The position numbers and the translations under genes were made by a program. This document shows, one piece after another, positions 8,854 to 15,279 of a stretch of 17,286 nucleotides of DNA. Each line of letters opens with the position of its first letter. The stretch's first letter is position 1. This DNA is from Chitinophagales bacterium. GTDB taxonomy: Bacteria; Bacteroidota; Bacteroidia; Chitinophagales; Saprospiraceae. The stretch is taken from the NCBI GenBank assembly GCA_013298445.1, contig JAAFHQ010000029.1:1-17286 (forward strand). The letters are read 5' to 3'. The notes under the pieces are model-generated. The model made no database searches and was not told the DNA's origin. It worked only from the letters and a program-made list of their open reading frames with translations.

Positions 8854-9080
8854 TTTTATGATCTATTACAGCGTGAGTAAATACCTCCAAAGGTGAGTAC
8901 TCTGCCGTAAAAAAAGTTACACAATTCCGGTGAGAAATTACATGATTCCGCTTTTTCCCGAATTAATTCATCCGCTAGGCAATAAAAAGTTCATTGCGTG
9001 GAATGAGTACAAACAAGGTGAGATATAGACAAGGCTTTTGCGAATGAGAAAGATGAAGTGAAATTGGAATTTTTGAATAA
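8854..9080. other. Gene-free leader region upstream of the giant gene
   Basis: This stretch separates the giant gene from the terminator of the lipoprotein gene (whole gap 8854-9160). No ORF with a credible start or family is present. No convincing TAnnTTTG box was found; CACCTTTG (8896-8889, minus) is the nearest partial match. It holds an imperfect direct repeat, ttacacaattccgg at 8917-8930 and ttacatgattccgc at 8938-8951, spaced 21 bp. The giant gene's promoter must lie here unless there is read-through. Confidence 0.5.
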
Positions 9081-9125
9081 AAAAGGGGAGGCCACTGTGG
9101 AAATACCACAATAACCTCCCCTTTT
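9081..9125 (-). terminator. Rho-independent terminator of the lipoprotein gene
   Basis: An 11-bp perfect stem (aaaaggggagg at 9081-9091 with cctcccctttt at 9115-9125) is capped by a second 5-bp stem (tgtgg at 9096-9100 with ccaca at 9106-9110). On the minus strand the stem ends in CCCCTTTTTTATTC, a proper U-tract. It begins about 36 bases past the lipoprotein stop codon. The other strand also ends in TTTT, so weak bidirectional action is possible. Confidence 0.85.
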
Positions 9126-9160
9126 ATGGTTGGTGAATTGGACTGTTTGAACAAATCGAG

Positions 9161-9961
9161 CTACTGCGGCTGAAAAACCTTCTGCTTAAACCCAAAAGAA
9201 AATACACTTTGCTCCACGGGCAGCATCAATAAAAAATCCTTCAAAGCATCCTGCCGGTAAAACAGCACTTTACCTCGGGCTTTCTCACCAGGCGCCAGGG
9301 TAGTTTTGCGCAGGGTATAATCCATCCAAAAGCCACGATCCCCGGTGGTAGGCAGGTTGGGCTCGAAGTTGTCAATGTTGGATTGAATGATGGATTGATC
9401 CGCCGAGGCAGAATTGATGACCAAGGGCACCGATAAGAGGAAGTTGGTATTGTCCTGATTGTTGTTGCGGTTCTCGTTGTTGTTATTGTTATTCGAGTTG
9501 TTGTTGTCCTTGGCGTCTTTGATTTCGGAAACGACCACCGCGGTTACTGCTGCTGCCGCTACAACTCCGGCGAATACCGCCGCATTTTTGGCATTGGCCT
9601 CCCGAACATTCTCCTGCACCTCCATCGAAAACAACTGTTTTTCCGGATCAAGGGCAAAATAGCGAGTACCAGTGGCGGTGGTGATGTAAAACTGCTCTGG
9701 TGCGACCAATTGGTCCCTTTGACTCAGGTTGGTGATATCCACGTTGAAGACCAAAAATTCTTTTTCAGCGTGGTCAAAAGCCGCCCGGCCAAAGAGGCTG
9801 TCCACACTTTTTTCCACAATGGCCTGGCCATAATCCCAACGGATTTTTTGATCGGCGGCGGGCTCCATACGGACGACGGCCTGAGGCACGGCGCAAGAGC
9901 TAAAGCTGATGGCCAAAACGAACAGATAAAAAACTGCAGTGGTGTAATGTTTCAGGTACAT
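9161..9961 (-). CDS. Putative lipoprotein with internal hydrophobic segment and Asn-rich linker
   Basis: This is a 266-residue protein of no family I recognise. It starts at the ATG at 9961. The N-terminus is a lipoprotein signal (hydrophobic 8-20, lipobox FSSC with Cys23), so the mature protein should be lipid-anchored. Residues 30-115 look like a beta-rich domain (FLVFNVDITNLS, QFYITTATGTRYFALD), resembling DUF4352-type extracellular folds in style only. A small hydrophobic Ala/Val-rich segment (about 127-145, VFAGVVAAAAVTAVVV) follows, then a low-complexity Asn-rich stretch (153-173), then a second beta-rich part (FWMDYTLRKTTLAPGEKARG, VLFYRQDA). The hydrophobic segment may be a transmembrane or glycine-zipper-like helix. 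It has its own promoter candidate upstream and terminator downstream, so it is likely monocistronic. Its relation to the secretion genes on either side is only positional. Confidence 0.85.
   Translation of the reverse strand: MYLKHYTTAVFYLFVLAISFSSCAVPQAVVRMEPAADQKIRWDYGQAIVEKSVDSLFGRAAFDHAEKEFLVFNVDITNLSQRDQLVAPEQFYITTATGTRYFALDPEKQLFSMEVQENVREANAKNAAVFAGVVAAAAVTAVVVSEIKDAKDNNNSNNNNNNENRNNNQDNTNFLLSVPLVINSASADQSIIQSNIDNFEPNLPTTGDRGFWMDYTLRKTTLAPGEKARGKVLFYRQDALKDFLLMLPVEQSVFSFGFKQKVFQPQ
9443..9505 (-). repeat. AAC/AAT triplet run coding for poly-Asn
   Basis: The minus strand carries a run of mostly AAC and AAT codons that makes the Asn-rich linker (residues 153-173) of the lipoprotein, interrupted by Ser, Glu, Arg, Gln and Asp. 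It is in frame and the gene continues normally after it. Such a run can change length by replication slippage in steps of three, altering linker length without breaking the gene. Confidence 0.7.
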
Positions 9962-10002
9962 AAGGTCGGGTTTTTACACCTGAAAGTTACGGCAGTCCGG
10001 GG

Positions 10003-10041
10003 TAAGCTTCAAATATACCTGCGTTAAAATGGTGTTAAAAG
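10003..10041 (-). promoter_or_regulatory. Candidate Bacteroidota promoter of the lipoprotein gene with paired direct repeat
   Basis: On the minus strand TATATTTG (10017-10010) fits the -7 consensus TAnnTTTG fully. TTTT (10040-10037) is a near match to the -33 TTTG, with a 19-nt spacer. A transcript would start near 10003, about 42 nt before the ATG. TTTTAAC occurs twice, at 10040-10034 and 10029-10023, spaced 11 bp (one helical turn) and overlapping the -33 box and spacer, as an operator would. No terminator separates this from the upstream barrel gene, so read-through may add to it. Confidence 0.45.
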
Positions 10042-10056
10042 CTGGGTTTCAATACA

Positions 10057-11100
10057 CTAAATCCCGATCCGTACCGAAATATTATGTGTTCCACTCCAAA
10101 TTTTAGAAGCACGGTAAGCGTAATCCACGCTGATTTTGGTGTTTTTTTCTACTTTGCTCAGCGGGAAAGTCACCGAGCCACCTGCACTCAAGCCCGTATA
10201 AATCGGTGCTTGAATCGGATCAGCTGAACCCAAATCAGTTTTGTAACCTCCCCGCAATACAAACCGTTCGTCGAAGGCGTATTCCGCGCCAGCCCCCAGA
10301 TTGTCTCTGGAAAAGGAATTGGAAGTAAAGTTGCCAAGAACTGTAAAGCGGTGTTTTTCCAAAAAGCGGAAATCGTAAGAAGCACCAATGTTCAATAAGG
10401 AAGGCAATTCAAAACGAGCGCCCCGCTGATCCACGGTTACGTCATAAGAACCTCCATTGGGGCTCGGCCGTTGGATGGAAAGCGCTTCGCCGCGATAGGT
10501 CATTGGCGAGCCAACGTTGCGCAGGCTGATGCCAAATTTAAAATTGTCTTGCTCGCCAGTCACGTATTGCACTCCGGCATCGATGCCAAAGCCAAAAGCG
10601 GAGACGTTGGCCAGGGATTCGGATACAACGCGGAGCAAGATACCCACCGAAACCTTGTTTTCAAATTCGTGGGCATAGGCAAAACCCAGGTTAAAAAAGC
10701 TGGGTGAATAGGTCCCGCCAGTCCCTTCTGGCTGATTGGCCGTCGTCACTTCAATGTCCCCAAAATCCACAGCCATCAAACTGAGGCCCATCACGCTGCT
10801 TTTGCCAATCTTGGCGCTTACCGCTGCCGAACTCAGGTTGATGCCCGTGCCTTGCAGGTATTGGGTACTACCAAAACCAAAATCCAGTTTGTTGATGCGC
10901 ACCAGGCCAGCCACGTTGAGGTTCATCGACTCGACACCGCGCACCAGTGAGGTGCTCATGCTGTGTAATCCTGCTGTACGCGCCCAGGGGTCCATCAGCA
11001 ACTCGTAGGCACCAGCTTCGCCCTGGCGATCGGGGTTACCCGCCTGGATAGCGCCTAAGCTTAACAATAGGAAGAGGAGGGAAAAGTATATTTTTTGCAT
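10057..11100 (-). CDS. PorV/PorQ-family outer-membrane beta-barrel protein
   Basis: The protein has 347 residues and starts at the ATG at 11100. Residues 1-20 are a signal peptide ending AIQA, and the mature protein begins GNPDRQGEAGAYELLMDP. The segment ARTAGLHSMSTSLVRGVESM followed by NLNVAGL is typical of PorV/PorQ-family N-termini, where an early Gly/Ala-rich segment precedes a FadL-like barrel. The rest is alternating beta-strands with aromatic and Gly residues (FGFGSTQYLQGTGI, FNLGFAYAHEFENKVSVGI, EYAFDERFVLRGGYKTD), ending in a strand (ISVRIGI). PorV shuttles T9SS substrates from the translocon to the attachment complex, and PorQ anchors PorZ; which role, if either, applies here cannot be told. 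The gene follows the large secreted protein gene by 106 bp, so it may serve that product specifically. It is probably not the housekeeping PorV, since no por genes adjoin it. Confidence 0.85.
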   Translation of the reverse strand: MQKIYFSLLFLLLSLGAIQAGNPDRQGEAGAYELLMDPWARTAGLHSMSTSLVRGVESMNLNVAGLVRINKLDFGFGSTQYLQGTGINLSSAAVSAKIGKSSVMGLSLMAVDFGDIEVTTANQPEGTGGTYSPSFFNLGFAYAHEFENKVSVGILLRVVSESLANVSAFGFGIDAGVQYVTGEQDNFKFGISLRNVGSPMTYRGEALSIQRPSPNGGSYDVTVDQRGARFELPSLLNIGASYDFRFLEKHRFTVLGNFTSNSFSRDNLGAGAEYAFDERFVLRGGYKTDLGSADPIQAPIYTGLSAGGSVTFPLSKVEKNTKISVDYAYRASKIWSGTHNISVRIGI

Positions 11101-11113
11101 AAAAAGCCTTTTT

Positions 11114-11206
11114 AAGCGAAAAGCGAATAGTGAAAAGCGAAAACCTAAAAGCGAAAAGCGAAAAGTACAATTTGTGCTATTCGCTTTTCGCTTTTAGCTT
11201 TTCACT
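11114..11206 (-). repeat. AAAAGCG-unit repeat forming a long intergenic hairpin
   Basis: Nearly all of the 106-bp gap consists of variants of the unit AAAAGCG. A perfect 18-bp inverted repeat lies at 11145-11162 and 11180-11197 (ctaaaagcgaaaagcgaa and its complement), with a 17-nt loop. An outer 9-bp pair (11129-11137 with 11198-11206) extends it. The copy at 11114-11127 could pair with 11180-11193 instead (14 bp), so alternative folds are possible. On the minus strand the structure begins directly after the TAA at 11209-11207. It has no clean U-tract, so it may be an RNA-stability or attenuation element, or a genome-dispersed repeat. Confidence 0.7.
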
Positions 11207-14200
11207 TTAAAGTCCTGAAGGATCAAATTTCCGATTGACCCCAAACCACTTAATCGTTCGTTGTCCCAGTTCACCTGCGTCCACATGGATCAGGTATACA
11301 CCACTGGCGATGGGGATACCCTTGTTGTTCTTGAGGTCCCATTCCAAATCGGGCGTAATCTGTTTCTGCAAGACAGCCCGGTTGTTGCCTCTCGGCGTTT
11401 GGCCGATTTCATCGCGGCGGTATTGTCGGATGAATTTACCATCCAGCGAGTAAATCGTAATGACACACTTGGCTGGCAAATTGGTAACTTTCACGGTAGT
11501 GGTAAACTGCGATACCTCGTAATCGGAGAATCCGTAGTAAGGGTTCGGCGACACCTTGATTAGGGCCATGGCACTATCCACGCCACGAGTACTGAGTGCT
11601 TCGGCCTGTTTGCCATCCAAACGGAAACGGTAAACAGGATAACCACTTTCTTTCAGCCCGGTTACACCGGTGCGACGGTCGACCTGGTAAGGATTGGTTA
11701 CCCGCAGTTTCACCACCACATCATCAGGGATCAAACCATCTTTGTAGGATTTGAAGCTGGCACCTGGACGAGGCAAAATTAAACCGCCCCAGGTGATGTC
11801 CTTCAATACCCGCCCTTTGTTGACCGGGCTATTGTTGGGCCGCAATTGCCGGCTCAAGACTTTACAACTGTCGTAAACAGTTTTGGTAACATAGACAAAG
11901 TGTTGTCCACCTGCAAAGTATGGCCCCAGGTTGCCATTGGCTGAATTGCCCAGGGTGATCAAACTATTGGGGTTGAACATCATGTCGCGGCCAACATTGA
12001 GCAAAGGATCATTGGTGCCTCCATAAACGGAGTTTTCACCAAAGAAAACATTGAGGCGTTGGCCTGTTTCTACATCAACGGCGTACCCTGGGAACCAGCC
12101 AAAACCTACCCGGGAAAGGGTTGGATCAGGGTTAGTTTCTACATCGGGTAAACCGTCATTATTGCTATCTTCCTTCGTCACGTTGGCCGATCCACGCAAA
12201 TCGAAATGGCGGCGGATGGCCGTTTCTCCCGGAGCGGTTTGGGTCGCATATCCTTGTAGTGGATAAAAGCGGTTGGCCGATTCAACGACGATGCAACGGC
12301 TCCATAAAGCCTTATTCGAAGTAAATACAATGTCGACGTTATTGACATCAGCCAGCTTGGCCTGGGTACGCAGGAAGGCGGCACCCGACAAGTCTGTCCA
12401 GGCGGGGGTGATGTACGGCGTGTTTGCATCATCCTTGTTGCGGAAATCCGCCAGGATGAAAGGTACAAAGTACCCAGGGCCGATTTGGCTCAAGGCTTTT
12501 TTGGGATCCTGGATTTGATCGGGTTCGGCGTCACCAGTGGCCATGAAGTTGAATACCTTGGTGTCAAAATCCGTTTGCCCCGCAATGTATTCATCCTTGA
12601 TGCCGAATACCCAGGGGATTGCTCCCGTGCGCAAGTATTCTTCTTCGTAGCCGATGCGGCCATTTCGTTCATCTCTATCGACTCCAGGATCGTTGACTTG
12701 CCCCACCGAAACGGAGAACCCAAACTCTTTGACGATTTGTTCGTTGAGGTCATCGATCGATTTTTCGGAACGAATTACCGGACTATTGGTATTGCTCAAA
12801 TTGCGCAACTCCCAACGAACAGGTGGATCAAAACGATCGTTGCTCATGTTGGCATCTACAATGCGCAACTCGAACTCGCCATCCTGGACATCCAGCGGGT
12901 TGAAAATTTTGACCCCAATTGGTCCTCGACCAGCCCGATAGGTGATTTCCGGCTTTTGGGCAAAAGTACCCTGGATGATGGCATTACGGGTTTCGGTATT
13001 CATGTCCAGGAAATTGTTCCCGGTACCTGCTCCCGCTAAACGGGTGATGACCGCACCATCGCCGTATTTGGCGTTGAGGCTACGGTCGGTAATTGGCCGT
13101 GGAATGACGGTATAAAATGGATTGAAGCCATCACCAATGTTGCGGCGACCTTCAAGATAGGGCCGTCTTTGTCCCAAAACTGCTTTGGGATCAAAGGGTC
13201 GATAATTGTTGTAGGCGTAGGCAATGGCTACGAAGTAGTATTTTTTGTGGTTGACCAAACGGCGATCCCCGGAGGCAAACTGATCCTCCGAAATGCGGAA
13301 AGTATGTTGGATGCCCGCATCGGCACCTTCGACCCGCAGTTCCGGGATGTAATAATCAGCACCCGTAGGGTTATCCACCGATCGCCAGTTGAACACTCGG
13401 CCTACTGCATTTTTCACGTCAACCTGATAAATCAAACGTGCTTTGTCGGGATTGTCGAGGTCGGCTACCGTTACACTGGAATTGGACAATTGGAACAGTT
13501 TGTAACCTTCGAACTTGAACAAGCTATCCGCTACGCCAGCGGGAATTTGCAAACCGCGTTGGGCGTATGCTTCTCTGGCGTTATTGGAGGTAATGGTGTC
13601 GTTGGTGAAAACCGCGATGATCTCTTTGTCCATTTCGAGGAAGTCCACATCGGGAGCATCCGGGCCATCGGTCAACTCAAAACAGTTGTCAAACAGCGCC
13701 TGGGCAATGTCGTCGGCTTCCAGCAGTTTGGAAATGTCTGGACAAGGATATTGCTGATCAGCTACCCATACTGCTCCGATGATCAGTTCGTTCAAAGCAC
13801 CTGGATCAAGGCGGAAAGGCCCGGAAGCCTGAATGGTACGACGGTCGCCAAAGGGGATATCCGCCGAGCACATGGTCCAGCCACGGGTATTATTGGGGGT
13901 GTCGGTAAAGGCATAACGGATGGCCGCACCATCCTGATAGGCATCGTCGCCAAAGGTAAATGGGGTGCCATCTCGCCAGGAACCAGACAAATAATTGTAG
14001 TATTCCTGCGCATTTGCAGGGTCGGTCGTTCCCGGAATCGGACTACCTACCTGGCGGTTATTGTAATAAGTAAAGGAGGACATCCCGATTTCTTCCCCAT
14101 TTTCGTCCAAGGGGCCGCGGAAGTAATCAATCCCAAGGAGTGGGATTTCATCACAATAGGTATTCACCGCTCCATCACAAGTACATCCAGTGGTACCGTC

Positions 14201-15217
14201 CAGGGCGTCTTCGTTGTAAATGAAAGCCAAACTGCGGCTCGTATCACAACCCACGTAGTCGTCGGTAAAACAACCCAGGTCGGGGTCGACCCACATGGCA
14301 AAATAGGTTGAATCGATGCTTTCCACCGCGCGGTTGATCAATTTGTAACGCTGGAAAGTCATATCGTTGATCTCGTCGTTGGTGGCATAGGAGAAAGCTT
14401 GTACCTGTACCTCCATCTGGATGGGATCGCCCTGTGATTCGGCGTGGATGTTACCCGCATCGTTGTAAATCCAGAAGATCATTTCGTCGGGAAACTGCGG
14501 TTTGTCCAAACAGCCCCGCACTTCAATAACCGGAAAATCACCCAACTCCGGGTTATAGTCACCATCGCCATCCTGATCCCAAAAACCAGCCAGACCTTGG
14601 CGGGTAGAAGGCAGCGAAAAGCCATGAATTTCTTCAAAATAATCATTGCCCGAAGCAGGCCAACCTTTGATGTCCCGGGGGATTTTGTCCGGGTCATAGG
14701 TTTTACCGGCCAGTACGGCTGCATTCCAGTTGCGCAAATGCTCTCGAATACTTTCTCCTTTGACCACAAAAAACTTATCCCAACGGGAACAGGTTTCTTT
14801 GTCCGTTTTACCCGTTGAATTCAGCGGGCCAGGGAAAAAATCGAATTGGCGCTCGGCGCGACCGTAAGTCTGGGCAGCCAGTTTGAGGTTACCCGCTGGG
14901 TCAACGCCTCCCAACCATACAGCACCTGCAAAAATGGAAGATACTTCCGGTAAGCCGGGGGCTACTTTGGGCACTACATAACGCCCGTCGTTGCTGTTCC
15001 ACCATACGTCACCGCCAGTGGTTAGTCGGGCCCGAACGTTGTTGATGGCCTGGTCAATCTGGGCAACGGCATTGTTGCAATCCTCCAGGTAGCGCAGTTC
15101 CGGTTTGTTCGGAGCAGGCCGTTTGGGATTGTTTTTCCCGGTATGATAGGCCAGCGCCGAAGTATGGAGCAAGGCTAACCCACCTAGAAGCAACAGCCAG
15201 GATTTCAAATGTCGCAT
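11207..15217 (-). CDS. Large secreted protein, putative T9SS substrate, conserved surface type
   Basis: I choose the ATG at 15217 (1336 residues); an in-frame TTG at 15241 would add eight residues (MTSKHLLY) before the signal peptide and fits less well. The signal peptide is MRHLKSWLLLLGGLALLHTS, ending ALA. I recognise the overall type as a large hypothetical secreted protein found in Saprospiraceae-like Bacteroidota, but no enzymatic domain. A calcium-binding-like loop (DQDGDGDYNPELGD, about 212-226) and a TSP3-like loop (EDSNNDGLPDVETNPD, about 1015-1031) are visible. Mid-protein Cys residues cluster around CDTSRS and CTCDGAVNTYC. The C-terminal 115 residues form a FlgD-Ig/T9SS-like beta-sandwich (KVSPNPYYGFSDYE, VTIYSLDGKF-type strand, GIPIASGVYLIHVDA), but end WFGVNRKFDPSGL, 10 or more residues past the usual end. 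It lies 62 bp after a TonB-dependent receptor gene and 106 bp before a PorV/PorQ-family gene, probably as one operon. Function is unknown. Confidence 0.9.
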   Translation of the reverse strand: MRHLKSWLLLLGGLALLHTSALAYHTGKNNPKRPAPNKPELRYLEDCNNAVAQIDQAINNVRARLTTGGDVWWNSNDGRYVVPKVAPGLPEVSSIFAGAVWLGGVDPAGNLKLAAQTYGRAERQFDFFPGPLNSTGKTDKETCSRWDKFFVVKGESIREHLRNWNAAVLAGKTYDPDKIPRDIKGWPASGNDYFEEIHGFSLPSTRQGLAGFWDQDGDGDYNPELGDFPVIEVRGCLDKPQFPDEMIFWIYNDAGNIHAESQGDPIQMEVQVQAFSYATNDEINDMTFQRYKLINRAVESIDSTYFAMWVDPDLGCFTDDYVGCDTSRSLAFIYNEDALDGTTGCTCDGAVNTYCDEIPLLGIDYFRGPLDENGEEIGMSSFTYYNNRQVGSPIPGTTDPANAQEYYNYLSGSWRDGTPFTFGDDAYQDGAAIRYAFTDTPNNTRGWTMCSADIPFGDRRTIQASGPFRLDPGALNELIIGAVWVADQQYPCPDISKLLEADDIAQALFDNCFELTDGPDAPDVDFLEMDKEIIAVFTNDTITSNNAREAYAQRGLQIPAGVADSLFKFEGYKLFQLSNSSVTVADLDNPDKARLIYQVDVKNAVGRVFNWRSVDNPTGADYYIPELRVEGADAGIQHTFRISEDQFASGDRRLVNHKKYYFVAIAYAYNNYRPFDPKAVLGQRRPYLEGRRNIGDGFNPFYTVIPRPITDRSLNAKYGDGAVITRLAGAGTGNNFLDMNTETRNAIIQGTFAQKPEITYRAGRGPIGVKIFNPLDVQDGEFELRIVDANMSNDRFDPPVRWELRNLSNTNSPVIRSEKSIDDLNEQIVKEFGFSVSVGQVNDPGVDRDERNGRIGYEEEYLRTGAIPWVFGIKDEYIAGQTDFDTKVFNFMATGDAEPDQIQDPKKALSQIGPGYFVPFILADFRNKDDANTPYITPAWTDLSGAAFLRTQAKLADVNNVDIVFTSNKALWSRCIVVESANRFYPLQGYATQTAPGETAIRRHFDLRGSANVTKEDSNNDGLPDVETNPDPTLSRVGFGWFPGYAVDVETGQRLNVFFGENSVYGGTNDPLLNVGRDMMFNPNSLITLGNSANGNLGPYFAGGQHFVYVTKTVYDSCKVLSRQLRPNNSPVNKGRVLKDITWGGLILPRPGASFKSYKDGLIPDDVVVKLRVTNPYQVDRRTGVTGLKESGYPVYRFRLDGKQAEALSTRGVDSAMALIKVSPNPYYGFSDYEVSQFTTTVKVTNLPAKCVITIYSLDGKFIRQYRRDEIGQTPRGNNRAVLQKQITPDLEWDLKNNKGIPIASGVYLIHVDAGELGQRTIKWFGVNRKFDPSGL

Positions 15218-15279
15218 ATATAATAAGTGTTTACTAGTCAAAATGTTGTGTTTTACGCTGATGGATAGGATGCAAACTT

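Noticed and set aside
8636..8890. ATG-started 84-residue minus-strand frame overlapping the start of the giant gene
   Set aside because: It runs in another frame through the signal peptide and ice-binding-like domain, lacks features and ends after 84 codons. I see no sign of a frameshift in the TTG-started frame that would need it.
9443..9505. Asn-codon run as a sign of a broken gene
   Set aside because: The frame is kept across the run, and the sequence on both sides looks like one continuous folded protein.
11100..11206. CRISPR-like or phage-attachment repeat reading of the AAAAGCG array
   Set aside because: Units are about 7 bp with no unique spacers and the array is an inverted hairpin, so it does not fit a CRISPR array. 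No integrase is nearby.
13169..14311. 380-codon open frame on the plus strand
   Set aside because: It is antisense to the large secreted protein gene, with no domain and no promoter-like sequence. The minus-strand frame has clear protein features.
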